A stretch of 10,432 nucleotides of DNA. Source: Bacteroidota bacterium (GTDB lineage: Bacteria > Bacteroidota > Ignavibacteria > Palsa-1295). Where the stretch lies: assembly GCA_025363505.1 (NCBI GenBank), contig JANYDV010000238.1, positions 1 to 10,432 on the forward strand, read 5' to 3'. The translations under genes and the position numbers were made by a program. Every line of letters begins with the position of its first letter. The first letter of the stretch is position 1. This document shows, one piece after another, positions 1-7,490 of the stretch. The notes under the pieces were generated by a model. It saw nothing but the letters and a program-made list of their open reading frames with translations. It had not been told where the DNA came from and searched no databases.

Positions 1-1
1 C

Positions 2-871
2 CAGAAAGTACAGAAATTTTATGCGATCAGCGCGCTTGTCAGTTCGACGACTGATAATAGCTTTAGAGTGTCCTATTTTGATAAAAATGGCAACGAGACA
101 ACAGCAAATCTGTATTCGGTCGGTGCCGGGAAATCGATACAAATTCCGCTCGATACTTCACTAATGAAGCCTGATGAAAGGGGCGAGGTCGCAGAATACA
201 AAACGTGCCATATTGTTTCACAATCTCCGTTGAGCATACAGTTTTTCAGTACCGGTGCATGCTCAGGTGGTTCTTATCTCGCACTGCCAATACAATGTTG
301 GGGCAAGGACTATGTGGTTGAGAGTTATTATGATAATAAAGGCGGACTTGGGGGTGTTCTTTCTACTGAAAATAGCCGCGGATTCTTTCAGGTCGTAGCG
401 GCTTATGATAATACAACTGTTACTATCATCCCGAATACTACCACCTTCAAAGGAAAGCCGGGTGTGAATTCCGGTGCCGGCTCAAATGGTACCTTACGTC
501 CATTTCAGATCAATTTAAATCATGGTCAAACGTACACGGTGTTTTCAACCGGAGATGATATTTCGAATGACATTTCCGGCTCACAAGTCAAGGCAAATAA
601 ACAGATAGCCGTTGTGAGCGGACACGAGAACGCATTTACTATCGGTAGTGATATTGGTAATGTCAGTGTTGAAGCTCGAAATTATTTGATTGCTCAGATG
701 ATACCAATCGCAAATTGGGACACTGCCGGTTTTTATAGTATTCCACTCATTAATAGCAAAGCACCTGCTCCGGGTGGTGAGGGAGACGAATTACGAGTGT
801 TCACCGGCAGTCATAATGCTCTAATATCACTCTCAATACAGATATTCAGCGCGATATTAGCATGGCTATAA
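2..871 (+). CDS. 5'-truncated IgGFc-binding-like surface protein, N-terminal part (frameshifted)
   Basis: The frame is open from base 2, so the true start lies outside the window; the GTG at 68 is internal. The translation has the repeated beta-strand pattern of IgGFc-binding-type domains (PF17517-like). 'AAYDNTTVTIIPN' (about nt 407-445) matches the family's 'A.dnTtVti' element. 'LIAQMIPIANWDTAGFYSIPL' (about nt 686-748) resembles the 'hlveqlPpvstWG..f..vPl' element, and 'DELRVFTGSHNA' follows. These domains occur on secreted or surface-anchored bacterial proteins, and ligand binding is not shown here. The last 15 or so residues after 'SHNA' look unlike the family. The matching continuation is in the frame one base earlier, so this entry and the next are almost certainly one gene broken by an indel. 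Family confidence is moderate; confidence that this is coding is high. Confidence 0.8.
   Translation, partial: QKVQKFYAISALVSSTTDNSFRVSYFDKNGNETTANLYSVGAGKSIQIPLDTSLMKPDERGEVAEYKTCHIVSQSPLSIQFFSTGACSGGSYLALPIQCWGKDYVVESYYDNKGGLGGVLSTENSRGFFQVVAAYDNTTVTIIPNTTTFKGKPGVNSGAGSNGTLRPFQINLNHGQTYTVFSTGDDISNDISGSQVKANKQIAVVSGHENAFTIGSDIGNVSVEARNYLIAQMIPIANWDTAGFYSIPLINSKAPAPGGEGDELRVFTGSHNALISLSIQIFSAILAWL
817..868 (+). other. Frameshift junction between the two halves of the surface-protein gene
   Basis: The upstream frame is open to the TAA at 869-871. The downstream frame is open from just after the TAA at 814-816. A change of frame must therefore fall within 817-868. Homology-like sequence switches near 817-823: '...TGSHNA' in the first frame continues best as '(x)NITLNTDIQRDIS' in the second. 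This corresponds to one missing base, or two extra bases, around 'gctctaat'. No homopolymer or heptameric slippery site is visible. Confidence 0.75.
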
Positions 872-2757
872 GTGAGTATCCAAATCCACCAACCTCAAAG
901 GTGGGTGTTACGACACCGGCGCATTTATATGAAGCAACACCTGATGGAATTTTCAGTGTAGTACTATACGATCAAGCAATGCAAGGAGCGGGCGCACCAT
1001 ATCCGAGACCTAGTATGATGAATATCGTGCCGAGATCGCGGTGGAGTAGTGAATATTTATTTCAAGTGCCAACAAATATTGTTGAAATATTACAAGGGTA
1101 TTATGTTAATGTTATTTGTAGAAAAGTTGACTATGACCATGATTCTATTCAAATTTCAGTAAATGGAGGAAAATTTGCTTCTATTCGTGCTTCAGGGATT
1201 AGCCTGAAAAAAATGTGGGGGGCAGGTACAATACCCGATGCCCCGGATTTGATGGGGGTCACTTTTGCAGTAGGTCCTGGCTCTTGGCGTATCAAAAATA
1301 TAGCAAAAGGAGATTCCAACACAGTCCGCCCCGGTTTTATAGTCTATAATTATGGTGACCGCGGTGTCAATCCTAACGGCAGTTTGGGAAGTGGTACAGC
1401 CTACGATCAATTTTTTAGTTATAGTTCTCCCGCCGGAATGGTCTTTAAGCAATATGGGACGGCGAAGCCTACCATGACTGCGACAGTGCAGGCAAAGTGC
1501 GGGAAATGGGATATCTGTGTAAACGATGTTGGGGGTGTACTCAATGGCATTCGTTACATTGAATTACTCAATTATACTGATAACAATTATGTCTTCAATC
1601 CGCCGGTTGCGAGAAATGTGATGATTGATCGGCAATTTGATAGTCTCGGTAAAGGTGAGATCATCTTGAGCGGAGCAGACAAGCAGTATTGTTTTTCAGT
1701 CTCGACGATCAGTCAAGCCGACAGTGCCCAAGCAAGCATCGCAATTTATGATAATTCAGGGGAGCGGATCGTGTTGTCGTTGTCGGCGAAAGCACGTGTA
1801 GTGGGATCGAGTAGCGGATTGGTTTCAACAGTGCACAACGATTCATTAATATTTAATCCCACCGCGCTCGGTACGACCAATTGTAGCAAAATAACATATA
1901 CCAATGTTAGTGATAGTGATTTTATTATTACTTCAATAGACATTCCAAGTAATACTTCGAACTTCAATCTGACATCGAATCTTCCGGTATTACCGCTGAC
2001 ACTTCATGCAAAAGATAGTATCTCGTTTACATTTTGTTTTACTCCGACAACCATAAACCTTACTTCCACATTATTTACCTTCCACACTGATTGTGGCGCA
2101 CCAGTGGTGAATCATTTGATAGGATACGGTGCTTCGGGTTTATTATATGCATCTGACATTACATTTTATGGAGTTGATAGCGGGCAAACAGTCTGCGAAC
2201 CGGTGATACTCAAAAATATCGGTTTGTTGCCGTTGGTGTTGGAGAAAGATCCGATAATAAGTGACACTCTGCACTTTACCATTTCTTCTAATTTCCTTTC
2301 CAATCTTCCGATAACATTACAACCCGGTGTGGAGATAACTGTCAATGTGTGTTATAAAGCAAACAACAATTACTCTGATACTGCATTCATCCAATGGAAA
2401 ACAAATATTCCCTCAAGCCTTGACGGTCAAATGAAAACCATTTCCAAATTGATCGGAACGAGCGGGGGATTGGATGTAGGTATTGTGACAATTCATTCAG
2501 CGATTTCTGAGAAATTAGAAGCATACACTATCGGCACTCAACTTCATCTGATTGTTCCTAACGATATGCCTGCTTTATATGAATGCGACTTGTACGATCT
2601 TCTTGGTCGGAAAGTAATGAGTTGGGATAATACTTCTACGCAAGTGAGACCACAAGAAATGTTATTACCTCTGCCGCGTCTCGGCTCGGGAATGTATATC
2701 GTCCGTTTGAAATATGGCACAAAGCAGCTGAGTGGCAAGGTGCTTATTGGAAATTAG
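862..2757 (+). CDS. T9SS-exported surface protein, C-terminal part: IgGFc-like region, two choice-of-anchor-D domains, sorting domain
   Basis: The ATG at 862 is probably not a real start. Sensible sequence in this frame begins just after the in-frame TAA at 814-816 ('NITLNTDIQRDIS') and continues the upstream open frame. The first 200 residues complete the IgGFc-like region ('RWSSEYLFQVP', 'NVICRKVDYDHDSIQISVNGG'). Two Ig-like ASPM/SPD-2/Hydin (choice-of-anchor-D) domains follow at about residues 314-426 and 427-545, marked by 'LIFNPTALGTTNCSKITYTN' and 'ITFYGVDSGQTVCEPVILKN'. Residues 550-631 form a type A T9SS sorting domain, with 'CDLYDLLGRKVMSWD' and 'GSGMYIVRLKYGTKQLSGK'. This tail directs outer-membrane translocation and is normally cleaved by the sortase-like PorU. 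The product is therefore inferred to be extracellular or cell-surface, perhaps adhesive. Whether the strain makes an intact protein depends on the frameshift being real. Confidence 0.85.
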   Translation: MAISEYPNPPTSKVGVTTPAHLYEATPDGIFSVVLYDQAMQGAGAPYPRPSMMNIVPRSRWSSEYLFQVPTNIVEILQGYYVNVICRKVDYDHDSIQISVNGGKFASIRASGISLKKMWGAGTIPDAPDLMGVTFAVGPGSWRIKNIAKGDSNTVRPGFIVYNYGDRGVNPNGSLGSGTAYDQFFSYSSPAGMVFKQYGTAKPTMTATVQAKCGKWDICVNDVGGVLNGIRYIELLNYTDNNYVFNPPVARNVMIDRQFDSLGKGEIILSGADKQYCFSVSTISQADSAQASIAIYDNSGERIVLSLSAKARVVGSSSGLVSTVHNDSLIFNPTALGTTNCSKITYTNVSDSDFIITSIDIPSNTSNFNLTSNLPVLPLTLHAKDSISFTFCFTPTTINLTSTLFTFHTDCGAPVVNHLIGYGASGLLYASDITFYGVDSGQTVCEPVILKNIGLLPLVLEKDPIISDTLHFTISSNFLSNLPITLQPGVEITVNVCYKANNNYSDTAFIQWKTNIPSSLDGQMKTISKLIGTSGGLDVGIVTIHSAISEKLEAYTIGTQLHLIVPNDMPALYECDLYDLLGRKVMSWDNTSTQVRPQEMLLPLPRLGSGMYIVRLKYGTKQLSGKVLIGN

Positions 2758-2777
2758 AAGCGAATACGCACTTGTCC

Positions 2778-2810
2778 CGATGCCTTTATGAGGCACCGAA
2801 TGATATTTTT
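2778..2810 (+). terminator. Weak candidate terminator after the surface-protein gene
   Basis: The outer arms 2778-2785 and 2791-2798 pair (core TGCCT/AGGCA plus CG/CG with one A-C mismatch) around the 5-nt loop TTATG. A run of five T lies at about 2806-2810. The stem is short and the T run is about 8 nt from it, so this is only a modest candidate. Confidence 0.35.
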
Positions 2811-2831
2811 CTGTATGATAGCAGAGATCAG

Positions 2832-2894
2832 GGAATCCCCAAAGTTTATGGAGATTATACTCTATTTGACTCAGGGGATTCCGTTTTGTTTTAT
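2832..2894 (+). terminator. Inverted repeat with T-rich tail upstream of lepA (terminator or attenuator)
   Basis: GGAATCCCC (2832-2840) pairs perfectly with GGGGATTCC (2874-2882) across a 33-nt loop and is followed by TTTTGTTTTAT (2884-2894), the layout of an intrinsic terminator. The 3' arm can instead pair with a downstream segment: AGGGGAT (2873-2879) with ATCCCCT (2893-2899) across 13 nt. The two hairpins exclude each other. The simplest role is termination of the surface-protein transcript; attenuation ahead of lepA is possible. Confidence 0.5.
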
Positions 2895-2932
2895 CCCCTC
2901 AGAGCATAGGAGCATTTCCTACAAAAGCGGTG

Positions 2933-2961
2933 TTTGACTGCCCTTACAACAACTATTTTAG
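2933..2961 (+). promoter_or_regulatory. Candidate promoter for the lepA-lepB-hemW cluster
   Basis: TTTG (2933-2936) followed after 17 nt by TATTTTAG (2954-2961) resembles the Bacteroidota TTTG / TAnnTTTG promoter with one mismatch in the second element. TTGACT at 2934-2939 also resembles a sigma-70 -35 box, but no good -10 box sits at the standard spacing. A weak ribosome-binding candidate, GGGAG, lies at 2961-2965, 13 nt before the lepA ATG. Confidence 0.3.
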
Positions 2962-2978
2962 GGAGTTAAAGCGGACGG

Positions 2979-4781
2979 ATGTCGCTCGAATATACAAGAA
3001 ATTTTTGCATTATCGCGCATATTGACCACGGTAAGTCCACTCTTGCCGATAAGTTACTGTTAGAGACGCATACCATTGCGGCGCGTGAGATGAATTATAA
3101 TCAGGTGCTCGACAATATGGATATCGAGCAGGAGCGTGGTATTACCATCAAGCTCCATGCCATAATGATGAAGTATCAAGCTTCTGATGGCAATGAATAT
3201 ACCTATAATATGGTCGATACTCCGGGCCATGTCGATTTTACCTACGAAGTATCTCGTTCGCTCGCCGCCTGTGAAGGCGCAATCTTGGTTGTCGATGCAA
3301 CCCAAGGTGTCGAAGCTCAGACGATCACCAATTTGTATTTAGCAATTGATGCAGGGTTAGATATAATCCCGGTGCTGAATAAGGTAGATCTACAGTCTGC
3401 AATGATTGATGATGTGAGCAATCAAGTGATCGAATTGCTCGGCTGTAAGAAAGAAGACATTTTGCTTGCCAGCGCAAAAGCGGGTATTGGTATTTCCGAA
3501 CTACTCGAAGCTATTCAAACCCGAATTCCCGCTCCGAAAGGTGACCCGAATGGGACGCTCCGATGCTTGATCTTTGATTCGATCTTTGATTCTTATCGAG
3601 GGTCAATCGTGTATATGCGAGTCTTTGATGGTACGATATCGGTTGGCGATGAGATTTTGTTTATGTCGAACAAGACAAAGTATCGCGTCGAAGAAATCGG
3701 TACGCTCCGTTTGGGCAGAGAGTCGCGTAAGACACTCACTGCCGGTGATGTTGGCTATTTGATAGCCGGAGTAAAGAATGTGAAAGATACTCGTGTCGGT
3801 GACACGATCACTTCGTTTCGCAATCCTGCGACCGAACCTATCTCCGGTTTTAAAGAATCAAAGCCGATGGTGTTCGCAGGGCTCTATCCCCAAAATGCTG
3901 AAGCATATACCGAACTTCGCGATTCGCTCGATAAGCTCAGCCTTAATGATTCGTCATTGCAATTTGAACCGGAAACATCTATCGCACTTGGCTTTGGTTT
4001 TCGGTGTGGTTTCCTTGGGTTGTTGCACATGGAAATCATTCAAGAGCGCTTGGAGCGCGAGTTCAATCAAAGTCTTGTTACTACCGTACCAAACGTAGAG
4101 TATCGAGTAATCACCGAGACCGGTGAAACGATAGAAGTAGATAACCCTTCTTCGATGCCGGCTCCCGGAAGTTTTGATTACGTCGAAGAGCCGTATGTAA
4201 AGGCACAGATCATCACCCCGAGCGAGTATGTCGGTGCAATTATGAAACTTGCCACCGAGCGACGTGCCATCTATAAAACAACAACATATATCGATGCAAC
4301 TCGCGCTGATATTCAATATGAATTTCCGTTATCGGAGATTATTTTTGATTTTTACGATAAGTTAAAATCGGTTTCACGTGGATATGCATCACTTGATTAT
4401 GAGTTTCTCGAATATCGCCAGTCTGATCTTGTGAAATTAGATATTCTGTTGAATGGCGATCCTGTCGATGCGTTCTCGACAATCGTTCACCGAGATAAGG
4501 CTTTTGAATGGGGCAAAAAATTATGCACGAAACTTCGAGAGCTGATTCCACGTCATATGTTTGAAGTCGCAATACAAGCGGCGATCGGTGCGAAGATTAT
4601 CGCCCGAGAATCGGTACGAGCAATGCGCAAAGATGTCACGGCAAAATGTTATGGCGGTGACATCTCTCGTAAACGTAAATTGCTCGAAAAACAAAAAGAA
4701 GGTAAGAAGCGAATGAAACAGATCGGCAGGATCGAGGTGCCGCAGGAAGCATTCCTTGCCATCTTGCAAATCGGTGACTAA
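2979..4781 (+). CDS. lepA: Elongation factor 4 (LepA), ribosomal back-translocase GTPase
   Basis: This is a translational GTPase that binds ribosomes and is thought to rescue or remodel stalled translocation complexes. All GTPase motifs are visible: G1 'AHIDHGKS' (residues 13-20), switch I 'QERGITIK' (51-58), G3 'DTPGH' (80-84), G4 'NKVD' (134-137) and G5 'SAK' (165-167). The LepA-specific C-terminal domain is present, with 'KCYGGDISRKRKLLEKQKEG' and the ending 'IEVPQEAFLAILQIGD'. At 600 aa it matches the usual family length of about 600. The ATG at 2979 places the G1 motif at the normal distance from the N-terminus. It is the first gene of a same-strand cluster with lepB (20-bp gap) and hemW. 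LepA next to a HemW-type gene is a known arrangement in other bacteria. Identification is secure. Confidence 0.97.
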   Translation: MSLEYTRNFCIIAHIDHGKSTLADKLLLETHTIAAREMNYNQVLDNMDIEQERGITIKLHAIMMKYQASDGNEYTYNMVDTPGHVDFTYEVSRSLAACEGAILVVDATQGVEAQTITNLYLAIDAGLDIIPVLNKVDLQSAMIDDVSNQVIELLGCKKEDILLASAKAGIGISELLEAIQTRIPAPKGDPNGTLRCLIFDSIFDSYRGSIVYMRVFDGTISVGDEILFMSNKTKYRVEEIGTLRLGRESRKTLTAGDVGYLIAGVKNVKDTRVGDTITSFRNPATEPISGFKESKPMVFAGLYPQNAEAYTELRDSLDKLSLNDSSLQFEPETSIALGFGFRCGFLGLLHMEIIQERLEREFNQSLVTTVPNVEYRVITETGETIEVDNPSSMPAPGSFDYVEEPYVKAQIITPSEYVGAIMKLATERRAIYKTTTYIDATRADIQYEFPLSEIIFDFYDKLKSVSRGYASLDYEFLEYRQSDLVKLDILLNGDPVDAFSTIVHRDKAFEWGKKLCTKLRELIPRHMFEVAIQAAIGAKIIARESVRAMRKDVTAKCYGGDISRKRKLLEKQKEGKKRMKQIGRIEVPQEAFLAILQIGD

Positions 4782-4801
4782 CATATTATAACTACAACAT
4801 A

Positions 4802-5689
4802 ATGATTGGCAGCCCAGTACCAAAAAAGAAAGAAAGTTTTTGGAGATCGTTTATCATCGCAGCATTGATTGCACTGTTGATCAGATCGTTCTTTGTCGAG
4901 GCGTTCAGAATCCCGACAGGTTCAATGAAGAATACATTGCTCGTTGGTGATTTTCTCTTTGTCAATAAATTAACTTATGGTTTCAAGACGCCCAAATATA
5001 TTCCATTTACGAACGTCGAGATACCACATTTCGGATTTAATTACAACGACATCAGCCATGGTGATGTCTTAGTGTTCGAGTATCCCGGCGACAGAGATCT
5101 GGTTACTCCGCGAGAAAAGAACGTTAACTACATCAAACGTTGTATCGGCTTGCCCGGTGATTCGATTGAGTTGAGAAACAAACAAGTGTATGTCAACGGT
5201 AAAATCTACGAGAATCCCCCGGGGCTGAGATATAATTTCCCGGCATTACCGAAAGGTCATCCCGAAGAAGGAATATTTCCACAAGGGAATCCCGGTTGGA
5301 ATCACGATTGGTATGGTCCGGTGCGTGTTCCGAAAAAAGGTGATGTCATCCAACTCGATGCGAAAAATATTGATGCCTGGAGTGTAATCATTCAACGAGA
5401 AGGGCACTCTGTGAAGGTAGGTTCGGATAACACTATTATCATTGATGGAATGCCGGTGCATAGTTATACAATCGCACGTGATTATCTATGGATGATGGGC
5501 GATAATCGTGATGACTCAGCTGATTCGAGATATTGGGGCTTTGCACCTGTTGATAATGTTGTCGGCAACGGTCTCTTTATATACTGGTCTTGGTATAATC
5601 CGCCCAATGACACTGGTGACGGATATGATGCAGAAGAAACGCAAAATCTGCACATCAGGTGGAGCCGTCTCTTCAAAGCGGCGCACTAA
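4802..5689 (+). CDS. lepB: Signal peptidase I
   Basis: This is a membrane-bound serine peptidase that removes signal peptides from Sec and Tat substrates on the outer face of the inner membrane. One N-terminal membrane helix is visible (about residues 13-31, 'FWRSFIIAALIALLIRSFF'). Catalytic Ser41 lies in 'IPTGSM' and the general-base Lys112 in 'YIKRCIGLPGD' (family box D). Box E, 'MMGDNRDDSADSRYWGFAP', covers about residues 231-249. At 295 aa the protein carries an insertion between boxes D and E (about residues 135-215) of the sort seen in FCB-group enzymes. The ATG at 4802 leaves a short basic cytoplasmic tail, as expected. No Shine-Dalgarno sequence is visible in the 20-bp gap after lepA, so translation may be coupled. 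Its 3' end overlaps or abuts the hemW start. Confidence 0.96.
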   Translation: MIGSPVPKKKESFWRSFIIAALIALLIRSFFVEAFRIPTGSMKNTLLVGDFLFVNKLTYGFKTPKYIPFTNVEIPHFGFNYNDISHGDVLVFEYPGDRDLVTPREKNVNYIKRCIGLPGDSIELRNKQVYVNGKIYENPPGLRYNFPALPKGHPEEGIFPQGNPGWNHDWYGPVRVPKKGDVIQLDAKNIDAWSVIIQREGHSVKVGSDNTIIIDGMPVHSYTIARDYLWMMGDNRDDSADSRYWGFAPVDNVVGNGLFIYWSWYNPPNDTGDGYDAEETQNLHIRWSRLFKAAH

Positions 5690-6849
5690 TCTTGCGTAAC
5701 GTCTCGTTATATTTTCACATACCTTTCTGCGAAAAGAAATGTATTTATTGTGATTTTTATTCGATCGAAGATCAATCTTCGCAATCGCGCTTTGTCGATG
5801 CGATCTGTGCGGAGGTTGATCTGAAGATCAGAGCTTATCCTGAACTGTACGGTGCGAATGTAGAGACGATTTTTTTTGGCGGTGGCACTCCATCACTTCT
5901 GACTCCTGAGGAACTTGGAAAAATCATTTCACAGATTAAAAAATATTTTGTGATCGCCGATGATTATGAATTTACATTGGAATGCAATCCCGGTACAGTA
6001 TCGTTCGAGAAACTTTTGGCATATCGAGCATTGGGCGTCAATCGTCTCAGTTTCGGTGTACAGTCATTTCATGAAGATGAATTGCTGTGGCTTAGTCGCA
6101 TTCACACTGCCGATGAAGCAAGACTTGCCGTAGCCTATGCTCGTGAAGCCGGGTTTGATAATGTAAATATAGATTTGATGTTCTCGTTGCCAAATCAGAC
6201 GAAAGAAAAGTTACAATATTCAATCGAGCAAGCTCTCTCACTCGGCACTGAACATATTAGTGCATACAACCTTACTGTCGAAGAAGGTACACCGCTCAAT
6301 CGGATGGTAAAGCTTCAGCAAGTACACGAACTCAGTGTTGATGACGCTTCGGTGTTGTTCGAGTATGCGCAAACTACTTTGATTGGCAGTGGTTATTTTC
6401 AGTATGAAATATCAAACTACGCTCGCTCGGCTGAATTAAAATGCAAGCATAACTTGGTCTATTGGGATGGATATAAAGAGTATGTTTCGTTTGGTCCTTC
6501 GGCTCATGAATTCTTCAATGGCGAGCGTTCTTGGAATATCTCTTCGCTTGATAGTTATCTCGATCGGGTACATTCGGGCAAACTACCGCGCAATAACTCC
6601 GAGCACCCAAATGAATCTGAACGGAGAACAGAAGTGCTATTCTGCGGACTTCGCTCAACCGGAGTTGATCGCAATCAATTTTTGAATAATTTTGGAGAAG
6701 AACTCGGTCTTCATTCAGAAATAAAGCCCCTCATTGCTGAGGGGCTGTTGAAAGTCGATGCTGATGTCATAAAACTAACAAGCAAAGGCTACCGGTTTTG
6801 CGATGCCATTGTTATTCGTTTGATGACGCCTGAGTTGATTAGCCTTTGA
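5659..6849 (+). CDS. hemW: HemW-type radical SAM protein (heme chaperone / coproporphyrinogen oxidase-like)
   Basis: The radical SAM cluster motif CxxxCxxC is C24-EKK-C28-IY-C31, within 'YFHIPFCEKKCIYCDFYS', which is the HemW/HemN signature. 'FFGGGTPS' (about 72-79), 'ECNPGTV', 'GVNRLSFGVQSF' and 'NVNIDLMFSLPNQT' complete the barrel. The C-terminal 'HNLVYWDGYKEYVSFGPSAH' and the short N-terminus favour HemW, a heme-binding chaperone, over true HemN oxidase. HemW proteins were long annotated as oxygen-independent coproporphyrinogen III oxidases. The GTG at 5659 overlaps lepB by 31 bp. An in-frame TTG at 5692, 2 bp after the lepB stop, would give a 385-aa protein starting 'MRNVSLYFHIPFC', closer to the family's usual N-terminus, so the start is uncertain. 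The 3' end overlaps the convergent CDGSH gene by 11 bp. Confidence 0.9.
   Translation: MEPSLQSGALILRNVSLYFHIPFCEKKCIYCDFYSIEDQSSQSRFVDAICAEVDLKIRAYPELYGANVETIFFGGGTPSLLTPEELGKIISQIKKYFVIADDYEFTLECNPGTVSFEKLLAYRALGVNRLSFGVQSFHEDELLWLSRIHTADEARLAVAYAREAGFDNVNIDLMFSLPNQTKEKLQYSIEQALSLGTEHISAYNLTVEEGTPLNRMVKLQQVHELSVDDASVLFEYAQTTLIGSGYFQYEISNYARSAELKCKHNLVYWDGYKEYVSFGPSAHEFFNGERSWNISSLDSYLDRVHSGKLPRNNSEHPNESERRTEVLFCGLRSTGVDRNQFLNNFGEELGLHSEIKPLIAEGLLKVDADVIKLTSKGYRFCDAIVIRLMTPELISL
6717..6746 (-). terminator. Minus-strand terminator of the MarR-DoxX-CDGSH module, inside hemW
   Basis: A perfect 9-bp stem, AGCCCCTCA (6725-6733) with TGAGGGGCT (6738-6746), closes a TTGC tetraloop. Read on the minus strand it is followed directly by TTTATTTCT, the form of an intrinsic terminator. 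On the plus strand no T run follows. It lies 93 bp past the stop of the CDGSH gene and within codons for conserved HemW residues ('KPLIAEGLL'), so the coding sequence appears to double as a terminator for opposing transcription. Confidence 0.65.
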
Positions 6850-7033
6850 AATCGCTGGTACGGTGAGTACCGTCGCAGAATGGCTTGTTCGAAGAATGTC
6901 CGCATCTACAGAGTGCCGTCATATTCTCCTTTACTGTTTCATTCCCGTTTGCATCAACGATCAACACATTGCCACGAACGAGTAATGGTCCGTTTTGTGC
7001 GACTTCGATTCTTGTTGTAGTTTGTTCTTGCAT
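6839..7033 (-). CDS. Small CDGSH-type iron-sulfur protein
   Basis: This 64-aa protein is essentially a single CDGSH zinc-finger-like domain, which binds a redox-active [2Fe-2S] cluster through three Cys and one His. The ligands are all present: C42-R-C44, C53 and H57 in 'CRCGHSSNKPFCDGTH'. The upstream strand 'NGPLLVRGNVLIVDANGNE' is also typical of the family. No membrane anchor or signal peptide is seen, so it should be cytoplasmic. The ATG at 7033 has AGGA about 5 nt upstream, one of the few clear ribosome-binding sites here. It follows doxX by 51 bp and is convergent with hemW, overlapping it by 11 bp. Members can act in electron or cluster transfer, but the partner is not known from sequence. 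Placement in a MarR-controlled unit suggests a redox or stress role (inference). Confidence 0.92.
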   Translation of the reverse strand: MQEQTTTRIEVAQNGPLLVRGNVLIVDANGNETVKENMTALCRCGHSSNKPFCDGTHRTSDFKG

Positions 7034-7062
7034 TGTTCCTGTACTTTTATATATGTATCACC

Positions 7063-7085
7063 ATTCAAAGGGGTTTCCTTTGAAT
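7063..7085 (-). repeat. Perfect inverted repeat between doxX and the CDGSH gene
   Basis: ATTCAAAGG (7063-7071) and CCTTTGAAT (7077-7085) form a 9-bp perfect hairpin with a 5-nt loop that starts at the last base of the doxX stop codon. No T run follows on the minus strand, so it is not a standard terminator. A transcript-stabilising or processing hairpin, or a protein-binding site, fits better. Confidence 0.5.
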
Positions 7086-7462
7086 CAACTATTGCTTGTT
7101 TTTACTTGTGCCATTCCTGCTATCATAAGCGCCCCGCCAATCAAGCCGATATCTTTGAGAATGCTTGTGAATGCCATCATTTGCATCTGAGGGTTACTCA
7201 TACCCGGGATATGAATGGTAATAATTGTAATCAGTAAGAATGCGGCAACAGCAAAGCCGGCTTCGCGAAGATATTTTCCGATAATGAAGCATATCGCTGT
7301 TGCAACCAGCAGTGCACCCGAGAGATAGACCCACAATACACCGCCTGGTAAGAACGAAGGTACCATCCCTGCCATCATATCAGCTTTCATAAAATGATTC
7401 AAGCCGAAGATTAAGAAGGGGATTGAAAAAATAATTCTTCCGATGGTTGTCAGTTTTTTCAT
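7085..7462 (-). CDS. DoxX-family inner-membrane protein
   Basis: This 125-aa protein is strongly hydrophobic with four predicted membrane helices, at about residues 7-23, 43-62, 67-87 and 99-118. The N-terminal 'GRIIFSIPFLIFGLNHF' is the characteristic first helix of the DoxX/DoxD-like family (PF07681). DoxX-type proteins are inner-membrane proteins, often encoded under redox- or stress-responsive regulators; no reaction can be assigned from sequence. The ATG at 7462 is the only sensible start, and no Shine-Dalgarno is visible. The gene lies 71 bp after marR, and that gap holds a palindrome related to one in front of marR. The CDGSH gene follows after 51 bp. Together they look like a small regulated operon. 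Confidence 0.88.
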   Translation of the reverse strand: MKKLTTIGRIIFSIPFLIFGLNHFMKADMMAGMVPSFLPGGVLWVYLSGALLVATAICFIIGKYLREAGFAVAAFLLITIITIHIPGMSNPQMQMMAFTSILKDIGLIGGALMIAGMAQVKTSNS

Positions 7463-7490
7463 GGTTATGATTGGTTGCTGTAAAATAATA

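Noticed and set aside
817..868. Programmed -1 ribosomal frameshifting in the surface-protein gene
   Set aside because: No X-XXY-YYZ slippery heptamer, and no strong stem-loop just downstream, is visible; a mutation or sequence error is simpler.
3954..4316. Minus-strand 120-aa open frame inside lepA, and similar antisense or alternate frames elsewhere
   Set aside because: Shadow of the strongly supported lepA coding frame; no family-like sequence or start signals.
6853..6870. Short inverted repeat near the hemW stop as a plus-strand terminator
   Set aside because: Only 5 bp of pairing and no following T run; it lies in CDGSH codons.
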